From Mesocentrotus franciscanus (lineage: Eukaryota; Echinodermata; Echinoidea; Camarodonta; Strongylocentrotidae), in NCBI GenBank assembly GCA_037976565.1, contig CP137668.1:29031373-29095372 (forward strand): 64,000 bases of DNA. The letters are read 5' to 3'. Below, one piece after another: positions 23,895 to 35,400 of the stretch; the first letter of the stretch is position 1; each line of letters begins with the position of its first letter. The translations under genes and the position numbers were made by a program. The notes below the pieces were generated by a model. It had not been told where the DNA came from. It ran no database searches and was given only the letters and a program-made list of their open reading frames with translations.

Positions 23895-24725
23895 AAAATG
23901 GGCACCGATCAGATTTTAATAGGGGCATTTATTGGAGTTGATGGGGGCATTTATCAAAAGTGAAGAGGGGCACTTCTAGTACCTAAAGAGGGTTACTTAC
24001 TAGAGATGAAAAAGGACACATATGAGAATGGAAAATGGACACTTATTGCAAAGGAAAATAGGAACTCGTCGAAGGAAAAGGGGCACGTGTCAAAATAAAA
24101 GGGCACTTATCAGAGTTGAAAAGGGGAAGGGGCACTTTTACAAATTAAAAGGGGCAAATGTCAGAGAAAATGGGGACTTTTTCTACGTACAAAGGGGCAC
24201 TTTTGGGGTAGTTGAAAAGTGGGGGGCACTGCTAAACGTAACGCAAAGACAGTTGGCCATTCACTTATTCTATATCATTCTCGGCTTGCTCCCCGTAATA
24301 CCTATTGTTCAGGGATCCTATGTTCAAGGGGATCCCCTGAACAAAAGGTATTATGTAAGGATCTCTGCCTGTAGCTAGGGTCAATGGCAGGCCACATTCA
24401 GAGTAAGCTTCTTTGTATGTGACAGGAAGTGTGCTATTAAGCCTTGACCGTAGCTCTCCATACATGTATAGCTGAATGCAATGTTGTAAAGGGTAATTTA
24501 CTAAAAGAGGAAAGCCAAAAATGGAAAGCCAAAATAATGATGATCATGACATAAAAAGGAAGGGGCACTTTTACAAATTAATAGGGGCACTCGTCAAAGT
24601 AAAATGAAACTTTTCCTATGTACAAAGGGGCACTTCTTACAAAGTTGAAAGGGCACTTGTTCTATGTAAAAGAAGCACTTTTGGGGTACTTGAACAATTG
24701 TGGGGAGGGCACTGTACCGCTAGCT
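23895..24725. repeat. GGGGCACTTATCAGAG minisatellite, cluster 2
   Basis: Two arrays (about 23900-24235 and 24550-24715) of the 25-33-bp unit also seen at 19080-19960, with words such as AAAAGGGGCACTTTTACAAA and GGGGCACTTCT. The intervening block at 24243-24500 is the D repeat described separately. Confidence 0.75.
24290..24505 (+). repeat. Interspersed repeat D, copy 1
   Basis: Closely matches 26465-26680 in the same orientation: AGGTATTATGTAA, CTGCCTGTAGCTAGG, GTCAATGGCAGGC, CAGAGTAAGCTTCTTT and GTGACAGGAAGTGTG. No coding signal. Confidence 0.75.
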
Positions 24726-24794
24726 AAACATAACACAAGACAGTTTTCCACTCACTTATTCTATTCTTTCTCGGCTTGCTACTGTTCTGTGTAG

Positions 24795-25030
24795 CAGTGG
24801 CGGATCCAGGGTGGGGGCTTGGGCCCCACCCTGGCAAAATTAATCATAAAAAAGATGGTAACGAAAAAAACATCTCTAAAAATAAAAGGCGGGCCCCCAC
24901 CCCTGGGAAAAAAAAGTTTTAAAAAAGATGGTAACCACAATTTTACCCTTTTCTCTTTTTTGCTAAGGGCGGGGGGGGGCTGTTGTTGAGTAAAACAAAA
25001 AATAGTGCTCACTACCCCCCCTCCCCCGCT
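24795..25030. mobile_element. Truncated hAT MITE, CAGTGGCGGATCC family
   Basis: It begins CAGTGGCGGATCCAGGGTGG and carries the GGGCCCCACCC and GGGGGGGGGC blocks seen in 48731-49069 and 54839-55187. No closing inverted repeat or target duplication was found on the right. Confidence 0.55.
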
Positions 25031-25349
25031 TGTGAATAAATAATTATGTGAATAAAATGTTTACAAAAGTAATTAAATAGAAAATCATGTACAATTATAT
25101 AATACAATAAACATGTACAAATAAGATGAGAAATATATAGTAAATATTTTTCAATAAATTAGAGAGGTAATTTAGAACGCAGGAGACCACCATCGTGAGC
25201 GGTTGGGCTGGAGATGGATGGCGGCCTCATACAAAAAAAAAGAATTGGCGACATAACTCTCTTGGGAAAACTGAGTGATCATGTGGGTGCAGTGCAAGTG
25301 CAGGTGCAGAAAGCAATTGCATGATAAAGAATAAAATAAGTCACGATTG

Positions 25350-25870
25350 TATTATACTAACTTAAAGAGTGAGGAGCGTATGATTGTATTATTTGTCGTT
25401 TAAGTGTAGCTTTTAAGGAGTAGATGGTTGAACAAGACTTTATGTTGTCGGGAAAATTATTTCAAATGTCCGGACCAGAATGTCTAACAGATTTGTGTGT
25501 TACTGATAATTTGGGATTTGTAGGATGGAAGTTTCCAGATATGCGAGTAGGGTATGAATGAACAGAAGTATTAAACCTAAACATGTTATCATCAAAGGAT
25601 GGTGGAAGTTGATTATAAATATATTTAAACATAATGACTGCTACCTGAATAGTGTTCAAATCGATTTTTTTTTTTTTTTTAGTGTTTTAGGTTTATAGAA
25701 TAAAGGATCATGCAGTGTGAGCTAAGGAATGCGAACCTGTACAAATACGTATGGCTTTCTTTTGCAGTTTAAAAATAGAATTAATTTTTGTCGAACCACA
25801 ATTTGCCCATACACTATTACAATATGTTATATACGGAAAACTAGCGTATTATATGTTAGGAATAAGGTGG
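25350..25870 (-). pseudogene. C-terminal fragment of a CR1/L2-like ORF2
   Basis: Read right to left, a frame near 25850-25760 gives VWANCGSTKINSIFKLQKKAIR, the conserved block just after the RT domain. After damage around 25690 the frame 25659-25462 gives VAVIMFKYIYNQLPPSF and then HSYPTRISGNFH. It stops at a TGA where the family has Trp (GPDIWN). Past that stop the same frame continues NNFPDNIKSCS...LKATLKRQI to a true stop near 25355. This is a dead C-terminal relic. The 3' UTR would lie at lower coordinates. Confidence 0.8.
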
Positions 25871-25871
25871 C

Positions 25872-26455
25872 ATGGGGTAGAAGGTTGTACCTACAAATCA
25901 TATATCCCTCAGAAAGATTTTATTTTATTTTATTTTTTATTAAAGATTACGCGCTGGACAGATTTTCATCAATTAAACAGTATTTTATAGAACCCCAATA
26001 AAACAATTTTTAATATAAACTATGTCTATGACATATGCTTGACTCATCTACATTATATTTTTTCCAGTTACGTGGGGAAATTTATACTAGTTATAACGTT
26101 GTTACGTTTGCCCCCTAGGAGAGCGGCCATATTTTTTTATTTTTGTATCCTAGCATTAAATTTCGACCTTGAAATTTCGCCTAATGCAGGCCTAAAATCT
26201 TATTTGTTGACCATTTAAAAATGACAGTGATACAACAAGCACATATTTGTCCAGAATTTTTGTTTAGGTAATTGAAGATTTTACTCCCGTGCCCCAAAAC
26301 CGATGTTTTGGCTGTAAAAAGTTCCTCGATGTATTGACCTGCCTACCCTCAGGGCAGCATGTCGGGCAATGAAATGCGCATGCTCCGTGCAGGGCGTATA
26401 CGTACAGCGCGTTTCTACTAGGGGTAGGAGCCGCTGTTACATTTGCCCGGTGTTA
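25872..26455. other. AT-rich DNA, no gene seen
   Basis: A GC-richer patch at 26330-26440 has no recognisable content. Confidence 0.4.
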
Positions 26456-26464
26456 CTTTTATCC

Positions 26465-26690
26465 CCTTGAACATAGGATCCCCCCTGAACAATAGGTATT
26501 ATGTAATGATCTACAACACTGCCTGTAGCTAGGGCAACGACCTTTGTCCCCGGCGAGGGTCAATGGCAGGCTACATTCAGAGTAAGCTTCTTTTGTATGT
26601 GACAGGAAGTGTGCCATTAAGCCTTGACCGTAGCTCTTCATACATGTAGCTGAATGCAATGTTGTAAAAGGTAATTTACGAAAATGAGGA
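26465..26690 (+). repeat. Interspersed repeat D, copy 2
   Basis: Same family and orientation as 24290-24505, with an extra segment of about 30 bp (CAACGACCTTTGTCCCCGGC) after CTGTAGCTAGGG. Confidence 0.75.
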
Positions 26691-27294
26691 AAGCCAAAAA
26701 GCAATAAGTAATCAAAGTATAATTGTTTGTGACCCTTTTCAAGCTGCCAATGACGTAAAACATATCAGCCAAGGCCCGGAACTCTCGTGGGAAAAATGAC
26801 GCCCCTCGCCCTCTCATATGGATAATGACGGAATAAAATACATAATATATCGATAAATATATTATAGTAACGAATGAGCTGGTGAACATAATTCTAGTTG
26901 GTACTGCCTTGTATTGTAAAAGTATCACAACATACTCAGTTATGTTAGCCCTCCTTTAAGTTTTGTAATAATTCTTGTTTATTTACAATTTAGGAATAAA
27001 AAATTCCCCCTTCCTTCGATCGTCGTTCATCGCTTTTTCTTTTTCTCACCGAGGATTAAATCCGAGAGTATTTTCGGGAAGTGGACTGATTTTTTTATTT
27101 TTACAGTCTAAAAATAAAACTAGATACACACACCGCAATTAAAAATATGTAAGAGAGACAGAAAAAGTAATCTCCCCTCGTCCCCGTTGTCCTCGTTCAA
27201 CCCTCCCTCCCTTCTCAGCTCTTGGCTATTCCCGCTTCTACTGAACAAGACTTCCTAACCTGCTCAACATCACCACTGAAAATAAATTGTAACA

Positions 27295-27545
27295 CAATTC
27301 CAGCGAGCAATCGAATCGTGTAAATTTTGAAACGTGTAATCGTGTTGCGGAGATTTTCGGCGTGCAAATTACACGATTACACGATTCGACCTGAATTGAG
27401 GAATCGTGTAATTTTACACGATTACACGTTTACACGATTCAAATTTCGCTTAAGTGGCAAAAGACGAATCGTGTAAAAATAAATGGTTACACGATTCCAG
27501 CAAGCAATCGAATCGTGTAAATTTTGAATCGTGTAATCGTGTTGC
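27295..27545. repeat. TTACACGA/TCGTGTAA unit field, right arm
   Basis: Contains two copies, about 197 bp apart, of a module running CCAGC(G/A)AGCAATCGAATCG to GTTGCGGAGATTTTCGGCGT. Confidence 0.85.
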
Positions 27546-27884
27546 GGAGATTTTCGGCGTGTACTGTATGTATTTTTTTGTTGTAATTTTGTGAATGCAT
27601 ACTTTAATTTCCACAATACACTACTAAAAATAAAATGAAACGATTTACACTTTTCGAATTGCATTCTGTTTAAAAAGTGGAAATTTTAAATGAATACACA
27701 TAAATCTATGTAAGTTATCTATCTCCCGTATTAATGTTTCAGATATAGAATCTTACTGCATGAATGTTTTTTTCTTTATTTTTCTTCTTGTTTTCCTTTT
27801 TGTTTGCATTACAAGAGACCAGCATATTGCTGTGTGAGCCACCCTGGTTATATCTCCACTCTGTCCACATGAGTGATAACATTT

Positions 27885-28045
27885 TCACCATTTAAAAGAT
27901 TGGTGTTTAACTCTTTCCTGAGTGAAATAGTGACCACTCTTTTTTCACTCGAAAAAGGGTTGTCCATCATTTAACTCCTTGTGAGAATTTCACTCTCTTT
28001 TGAGTGCTTTTTCACTATTTCACATTTAGAGAGTTGGTACTACTC
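27885..28045. repeat. GAGTG/CACTC palindromic cluster, right
   Basis: GAGTGAAATAGTGACCACTC, TTTTCACTCGAAAAAG and GAATTTCACTCTCTTTTGAG show short self-complementary units like those at 21993-22115. Confidence 0.5.
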
Positions 28046-28080
28046 TGTGGTGGTGTTCCTAGAATGATGGACGATAGGCA

Positions 28081-28460
28081 CCACAACGTAAAAAATGAAA
28101 GCATATCAGGATGCTTACCCCCCTCCACCCGCGAATACCATCCGGACAAGTAACCTCCCCAGAATGCCATCCGGACACCCCCACCCCCTCCCCCACCCTC
28201 ATCCATTCGGACCAACTACTCCGAGCCCCCTCCAGGATACTATCCTGGACAATACTCTCAATCTAGAAAACCACTCCGGAAAATATCCGTGAAACCACTA
28301 CCCTATAACTCCGGACAACAACCCCACGAGGAAAATACCTTACGGCAATTCCTCAATGCTGCTACCATTGGCTGTTGGGTAGCTGGTGTACGGGTTAATT
28401 TTCTTCAGGTTAAAGGCTGGAGATAGCCGTCCGGAGATAGTTGTCCTGAAGTAGTTATCT
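28081..28460. repeat. Degenerate ATCCGGACAACTACTCC minisatellite with reversed end
   Basis: From about 28105 to 28330 the plus strand holds ten or so diverged copies of a unit near ATCCGGACAACTACTCC. At about 28410-28460 the complement appears (GGAGATAGCCGTCCGGAG, TAGTTGTCCTGAAGTAG). This is again an array with opposite orientation at its far end. Confidence 0.6.
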
Positions 28461-29035
28461 GGGATAACTTGTCATTTACAATAGGCCTATAATGTATACA
28501 CCTTAATCAAAAGAGAAAATGTCATTGTACTGTCATCTGTATAACTTACTCTAAAGATGATGGCACGTACTTTGTGTCAAAATTGACATGGGAATTATAA
28601 AGCTTATTTTTGTTCTATTATTGTTTGTTCTATGATGGCGTGGATTATTCTCAAATTTGTAATGATTTATAAACATTTTAGAAAGTGAGTGACTTTAAAA
28701 GAATTTTTTTTCCTGCAACCGCTGAAAAAGAATATTGGTGACAAAATCGCTTCATTTAAAAAATAAATTATTTCTCATATGGAATCGCCAAGGGGGTTTA
28801 AAAAGGAATAAACTTATAAAATTATCAGATTTGAAATCAAACTCCTCTTATTAAAATCATTCAAATCACTTCTCAAATCTAAAAGCACTTGGACAGGTTT
28901 GTAATAATGGCATGCCCTTCAAAGGTTTCAGGTCAGCTCATTCATCTTCAGCTGATATTTTTTCTTTTCTCTTTTTTCTTTCTTTATTATTTTTATACAT
29001 CCTTGGTAAGTATCTGAATAATTTTAACCAATCAA
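28461..29035. other. AT-rich DNA, no gene seen
   Basis: No recognisable exon or bounded element. Confidence 0.4.
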
Positions 29036-29049
29036 CATCAAAGGCATTA

Positions 29050-29124
29050 GTACCGCGGAGGAACTTGAACCGCGAACCTTGTGAACCACAGTCCCACGAA
29101 TTATTAACTAGACTACGGTGTGGT
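29050..29124 (-). mobile_element. tRNA-like sequence, probably a SINE head
   Basis: On the minus strand: TAGTCTAGTTAATAATTCG (A-box-like D arm), GACTGTGGTTC (anticodon-arm-like) and GCGGTTCAAGTTCC (B-box-like T arm). Acceptor pairing is poor, so a functional tRNA is unlikely; a tRNA-derived retroposon fragment fits better. Confidence 0.4.
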
Positions 29125-29605
29125 GAATATTTAGTCTACATGATGAGCATCTATTATGCTGAAGGAATTAGTCTTATTTTTGTTTTGTAATTTGATAAAT
29201 AGTTATACATGTATTTGATTAGTAGGCTTCAAAACGGCAGCATTACATCCGCGTTGGTGGATTATGCATGCCGATCTTTTTTTTTAAATGTTGGAACTAT
29301 TCGAATAAAATGAGTCTAATGATTACTGAAATGCCTGCTGAAACTTCGGCAATAACTTTTTTCCCCAATTTGTTGGTAATGTTCTGGATGATATTTTCAT
29401 GAAACATTTAGATAGGCCTATGATTATGAGCTGCTTATAAAGATTTTGTAGAATAAACAACAGTAAAATTTTGATTTTTCTGTCCAAGAAAGAGTCCAAG
29501 AAAGAGTATTGATGAACATTCCTTGACCTTTTGAACGCGTTTGGCCTTTAACAAATATAACATAAGTTACAATAGAGGATCGCACTCAAGCCCATCTGGG
29601 CAGAT

Positions 29606-31405
29606 TAGTGTAAATGAGTTTGAGTTTGAGTTTGAAGTTTATTATCCAAACAAAAAGTACATCAATATTACAATCCAATGTGAATGTTTAACATTGAAAG
29701 GATAAATGGGACCAGAAAATAGCATTAAATGCTAATCGTGTCTGGTACCACTAACACACAAAAGTATCACAACAATGAATGAGAAAGTAATGAATAAATA
29801 TGAATAACTATTGAATACACACTTAAGCTACAAACTATTCTACGTCTAGGCTAAAATATGCTCTGTGATTAAATACAAAACTTTTGTATTTTACACTAAA
29901 TAAAAAGATAAAGAATTATATAACATACTATTTACAAATGGGCAAGAAACTTTGGTTCAAAGTTCAAAACAATTATTCTATTAACATTTGTGATATTAGA
30001 GTTCTACGAAAGCAAGACACGGATGCTTTCTCCCGTACAGATAGGGGTAGATCATTCCAAAAGCATGTGCCTCTGAATGACAATGAAAATTTACCCTGCG
30101 TTGTCCTTACTTTAGGCACACTCAACTTCTTACTTTCTCTTTGTCTAGTCTCATATTTGTGCTCTATGAAACAGCAATACTGAATTAGGGACTGCGGCAA
30201 TTTATCATTCAATAATTGATACATAAAAACACATATAGATAGTTTATGGAGTTGATACACATTCAATAATTTTAGCTCCCTAAATATCGGTTGTGAATGA
30301 GTCCTAATTGGACTAAACGTTATAACTCTAATTGCCATCTTTTGGCTTAATAATAAACACTTCATGTTTATTTCATAATTACTTCCCAAACCTCAATTCC
30401 GTAGGTCATATGCGGTTGAATTAACGTTTTATACAGTAACAATAAAACACGCCTTGGCACAAACTGTCTTAATCTATATAAAACACCAACCTTTTTCCTA
30501 ATACACTTATTAACCCTTTCGATATGAGGTTTCCACGTCAAGTGTTGTCTATATAAATTCCTACAAATGATGCAACATCAACCCGGACTATTTCAGTCTC
30601 TGCTATTTTTAGTACCCCTTGAGTTACTACTGATTGCCTACTCCCTCTTATTAACAAATAATTAGTCTTTAAGAGATTCACTGTAAGTTTATTCACCTTA
30701 CACCATATGGTCACCTTATCAAGATGCATATTCACTATATCCATATCAATCAAATTCAGTCTCGGTGGAAATGTATGAAACAAATTAGAATCATCCGCAA
30801 AAAGTCTAAAATTAAAATAATTTGTTGAGTTAGGCAAATCGTTTATATACATCAAAAACAGTGTAGGTCCCAACACGGAACCCTGAGGAACGCCACATGT
30901 TATTATCTGCCTTAATGAGCTATGCCCATCATAATTCACAAACTGAAATCTACTAAAAGATAATCTTTAAACCACTGAAGAGGCAAGCCCCTTATTCCAT
31001 AATGTTCTAATTTACCAGCCAATATTGCATGATCAATTGTATCAAAAGCTTTCTGGAAATCTAGGAATACACCAAGTGTTACACTGCCCTTATCCAGTGA
31101 TTTAAGCACATCATTAACCAAATTAATTAAGGACAACTTAGTACTATAATGTTTACGAAAACCATACTGGTGCTTATACAAGACATCATTCCTTTCAAAA
31201 TAATCAAGTAGCCTCTTGTTTACTAATTTCTCAAATATTTTGGCCAAAAGAGGCAAAACTGAAATAGGTCTATAATTTCCTGGGACATCTTTATCTCCCT
31301 TTTTAAAAATCGGTGTAACTTTGGCTACTTTCATTGCCTCTGGAAACACACCGTTCAATAATGACTGATTATAAATATAAGATAATGGTTTTGCAATTAG
31401 TTAAT
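29606..31405 (-). pseudogene. CR1/L2-like retrotransposon with nearly complete RT region
   Basis: Read right to left: a frame around 31402-30936 gives AKPLSYIYNQSLLNGVFPEA, IFKKGDKDVPGNYRPISVLP, QYGFRKHYST and the first catalytic motif VFLDFQKAFDTIDH. After a frameshift near 30945, GVPQGSVLGPTLF and the catalytic FADDSNLF box follow (30939-30538). A second shift near 30535 leads to LTWKPHIERVNK. A third near 30390 leads to the thumb and C-terminus (IRTHSQPIFRELKLLNVYQL, TCFWNDLPLSVRE), ending at 29973. The 3' UTR ends in tandem TCAAAC units at about 29618-29640, the CR1-type tail. The endonuclease is absent. All catalytic motifs survive, so this is a young 5'-truncated copy, or one whose breaks are sequencing errors. 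Confidence 0.92.
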
Positions 31406-32125
31406 CCACGGTTCTACGAGCTCGAATAATTTTCCCTTTGTATTGTTAAAAAAAAAACTAAAAAAAAACTATTAAAAAAAAATCAAGCCGATTTGACATG
31501 CACTTAAACACAAGTCCATATCAAAACCTTGATGAGATCCTAACTGACAGTATGTCAGGAGGAGCTATACAGCAGGGCGTATAGGGATTGCAGTGGCCTC
31601 ATAGTTCAGAAAATCTGTTGAGCACTACGACTGAGATAAGCATTTTCCAAATTTTGGAGTCGTAGAAACCCATTAAGCATCGCCATTTTAAGAAGATCTT
31701 ACAAGTATTTTCGTTCCCGAAAACGGAGGAAGTCTGTCTGAGATTACCCAAAGATTTACGTCGGACATAGATCGATACATTTTAATATGTAGTCGTGCAA
31801 AACAGCGGTACCTTCCGTGTAAAGTCTCCTGGGGGTTACATTTTCTTTTCTTCCCCCCTCTCTCTCTCTTTTGAGGAGGAAGGGGAGGGGTTAACGATTT
31901 AACATGATATCGACAAACAGGAAGTTTTTTCTGATATATTTTGTAATGGAGCAATTAGAAATTTTACTCGATATGGTTATATGGGGCCTGCGAGCAAAAA
32001 TCCGCCATGAACGTCATGACGCAAAATTATCCACAAGATTCGTAAATTATGTGCCACATAATGTTATCAGGAAAATCGTGCATAAATGTTGTTAAAGTTG
32101 CAGCTGGATAAAATTTAATATGACT
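31406..32125. other. Intergenic DNA with A-rich runs
   Basis: A-rich runs at 31447-31485 lie just upstream of the 5' truncation point of the retroelement. A CT run lies at 31857-31870. No gene seen. Confidence 0.4.
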
Positions 32126-32129
32126 TTCT

Positions 32130-32236
32130 CATGAGTTGTAAGATAAATGTAAGATAAATGTAAGATGAATGTAAGATGAATGTCAGAAAAAATAATGTAA
32201 GATAAATGTGAGATAACATGTGAGGTAAATGGAAGG
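32130..32236. repeat. 12-bp tandem repeat, ATGTAAGATAAA type
   Basis: Eight or so units near ATGTAAGAT(A/G)AA, degenerating towards the right. Confidence 0.85.
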
Positions 32237-32737
32237 TATCAGAAATAGTGCAAAATATCAATTTACATTATCATGACTATGATGAAGATGGCAACTAAAG
32301 GTACTTTGAAATTCATGCAAAGAAATGGCGCCATCTTCAGGAAAGTATGCCTTGATATCTAAAAAGAGCTTGCAAACATGTAAGTCTCCTTTCCCCATAT
32401 CAAAACGCAAATTTGGCGTGTCGATGAAATTATATACGAACAATTTGCTTTGTTCAATCTGACTTCCCAACAAGAGTTCTTTTCACAACACAGTGTTTAA
32501 CTAAACGAACAAGCCAAAGTGTGACAAAAATATCATTAGGTACTGGATTTGTAAATAACGAATATCTATCTCTTGTTGGTATTCACATAAGAAAAATTGT
32601 AAAAAAACATAGCAATTTTTCACGGGTTTAACTTTCATAGTTATGCCAGGATGGCCAATATTTTGTTGACTCTGTGCATTGTTACACGAGTCTGCTCCGA
32701 AATGTTTAATAATCAAAAGAAAAGATCGTGTTTTTCA

Positions 32738-32738
32738 A

Positions 32739-32774
<36 letters not shown>
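32738..32774. repeat. (TA)n microsatellite
   Basis: About 18 TA dinucleotides. Confidence 0.95.
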
Positions 32775-32776
<2 letters not shown>

Positions 32777-33409
32777 AAACGAGTCTATTATGGACAAACA
32801 ACAGAAAGAGAATACATGGCCACTGTAGACAGAGAGGTGGCTACCAAGACAGTTTTACAGTTATATATAAAGCACAACAATCTGGTTACGTAAGACACCA
32901 TTTTGACGCGCCATAAGCGCCATTTGTTTCTTCTGAATGAGAAAATGTCAAAATCGGATTAAAGCAGAGGCCTTCTTAAAAGAACTCTCAAGAGTCCTTT
33001 TCAGACCTGCGGTTGAACCATTGTTGGTGAGTCTACAAATGAATCCAAGACTTGGACAAGCTTTGCTCAACGGCTGATGAAAAGAAATGCATGGACCCCA
33101 GTATAAAAGGCCTATTCGATCTGTGCTTGCCTTCATGTATCTGTTTACCGTTGAGGAACTATGTATGAAACGCTTTCACATTCTAAGTACTGAAAATCCT
33201 CTTAATTTTACTCCTGGTCCACTTCACATTCCAGCAGAAAAATGGGTTTAAAGCAGCATCCATTGTCGCAGCAAAAATGGAGGAGATACGCTTGACTTTG
33301 GCGACTTAAGTTCAAGATCAAAATGGCTGGAAAGGTCACAAAAGGGTCATGCTAATTATATAGGTGCAGCAGAAAGATCGTCTCCACAAAACTTCGGTCT
33401 TAAACTAAG

Positions 33410-33965
33410 ACAAAGTTGAGTTCTTGTCAAGCGATTGTGAAAGAAACTGTCTCGAAGCTTGTTTCTGACAACCTGGCTTGCCCAACAAGTAATATATGCA
33501 GACCGGATTCCGAGTATTGTAGTTCATTCATTAAATAAAAGGTTAATGAAATAACGTCAGGAAAGAAACATCCATAAATTTGAATATGTTAGTAAACCGG
33601 TCTAATGGGATAGGTTGCTCATGACGGTATCAATCAAATACGATGTAAATTGGTGTATACTGTGGGGTTTTGGAATAATGGAAATTATAAGAAATTGACC
33701 CGGATTTGCTTAAAGTCGAATGTAATGAACGCAGAAATGAGTCTATAGGACTACACAAACATTTGGCATGAAAGTGTGGTCCATAACCATTTATAGCTGT
33801 TACTTGTCATATTTTGAAGATAAGGGCATTTGAAGAGCTATCCTGTTCAGGGGGACACTATTTATATATGATACTCTTCCACGCAAACATAACAATAATG
33901 AAAAAGCTCACAGATAATTGTTCATCTTTCCCAGAACTCAACCTTCTCTTTAAAGCCACACTGCA
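33410..33965 (+). repeat. Interspersed repeat family B, diverged copy
   Basis: Shares with 9100-9500 and 49095-49440 the words TTGTGAAAGAAACTGT, ATAGGACTACACAAACAT, AAGGGCATTTGAAGAGC and CCCAGAACTCAACCTTCTC in the same order, with insertions between. Confidence 0.65.
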
Positions 33966-34549
33966 TTACTTGTAGCTATACTTGCTACCTCTATATAGAA
34001 AACAATGCCTAAGCGGTGCCCGTTGGTCCCCCATGATCCTCTTTTTCTTATGTTAACTGAGAGCTGAGTTGATGAGATAAACACCAGTAAAAGACCACGT
34101 TGGGAGGTCTAATCCCTCTGGTCAAACTAGTGCAGACGGGCTTTAAAGGCAATGTTTAACAATGCCAAATATGAGATGCATGGTCCTACGTGTTATCAGC
34201 GTCTGTGATATGGTGTAATATTGAAGCTCTACAAAAATTGCGCTTCAAAATGATCATGAGGTGCCTCAAAAAAGTAAAAATCTTTGAGTGACCGGTTTGC
34301 CATACTCATTTCCCCAAATAGACTGTAGTGTTATAAAAACCGTTGGGAAAATGTTTTTTGAAATTTCGAATTCCAATCATAAATATCTTGATAATCAGAC
34401 GGGCGATCGGCGTGTAAACGTCATGGGATTCCTAACTGACCTAAAGGTTTATAATTATGATTGCATTATGAGCTAGATCCAGGATTTTGTTAAGAATCTG
34501 AGACAAAGATACCACATCCCTTTAAGTTATCCAATCTCATAGACTCTTT

Positions 34550-35400
34550 AAAAAATCCTGTTTGTAACATTCTTGAACCAGAGGCATTGCAGATAAGAGG
34601 GGCTTAATTTTCACGTCTGTGGATTTATATAAAGACCGGTAGTGGTGTCAAAGGTCAACAAGAGGCAAAAAGTAAAATTTTGAAAACATACATGTACTTT
34701 GCAACTAGACGTGGGTAGTCGTTTTCTGAATGGATTTACTCTTAAAAAAAAACTTAAAAAAAACATGTTTTGTAACAAACTTCAACTAGATGCACTATAG
34801 ATTAGAGGGACTTTGATATGTTCCACGTCTGTGTATCTATTCAAAGACCAGTTGTGGTGTCAAAGGTCAACAAGAGTCAGAGGCTACAATTTTGAAAAGA
34901 TACTTGTGCAAAAAGACGTGGCAGTCGTTCTCTGAATGGATTTACTCTAAAACTGACTCTTTATTCTAAAAAATCCTGTTTTGTAACAATCTTCAACTAG
35001 AGGCATAATACATTAGAGGACTTTGATATGCTCCACGTATGTGGATTTATTTAAAGACCAGTAGTGGTGTCAGAGGTCAACAAGAGTAAAATAAACTTAC
35101 ATTTTGAAAAGAAACATGTACTTTGCAACTAGACGCGGCAGTCGTTCTTCTGAATGGATTTACTACATGAAAACTGACTCTTTACTAAAAAAAAATAATC
35201 ATGTTTTGTAACAAACTTCAACTAGATGCACTATAAATTAGAGGGGACTTTGATATGTTCCACGTCTGTGTATCTATTTAAAGACCAGTTATGGTGTCAA
35301 AGGTCAACAAGAGTCAGAGGTTACAATTTTGAAAAAATACTTTTGCAATAAGATTTGGCAGTCGTTCTCTAAATGGATTTACTATAACACTGACTCAAAA
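34550..35400 (+). repeat. Four-unit tandem repeat, 206-223-bp period
   Basis: Units start near 34558, 34764, 34975 and 35198. Each contains TGTTTTGTAACA, CTTCAACTAGA, CCACGTCTGTG, AAAGACCAGT, GTGGTGTCAAAGGTCAACAA and GTCGTTCTCTGAATGGATTT. Divergence between units is moderate. No ORF spans the unit. Flanking duplication was not found. Confidence 0.9.

Larger units (their letters stand above)
23001..27571. mobile_element. Candidate 4.6-kb foldback element with TTACACGA arms
   Basis: 23001-23044 and 27528-27571 are perfect 44-bp inverted repeats; the left one starts ACATACAGTACACGCC. Inward of each lies a field of TTACACGA/TCGTGTAA units in both orientations: 23030-23335 on the left with an internal duplication of about 110 bp, 27295-27545 on the right with a duplication of about 197 bp that repeats the terminal module. 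TA dinucleotides sit just outside CAGTACACGCC at both ends (23004 and 27567). The interior is non-coding mosaic DNA with minisatellite, a retrotransposon fragment and an hAT MITE end. The two ends could instead be separate small elements of one family. Confidence 0.5.
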
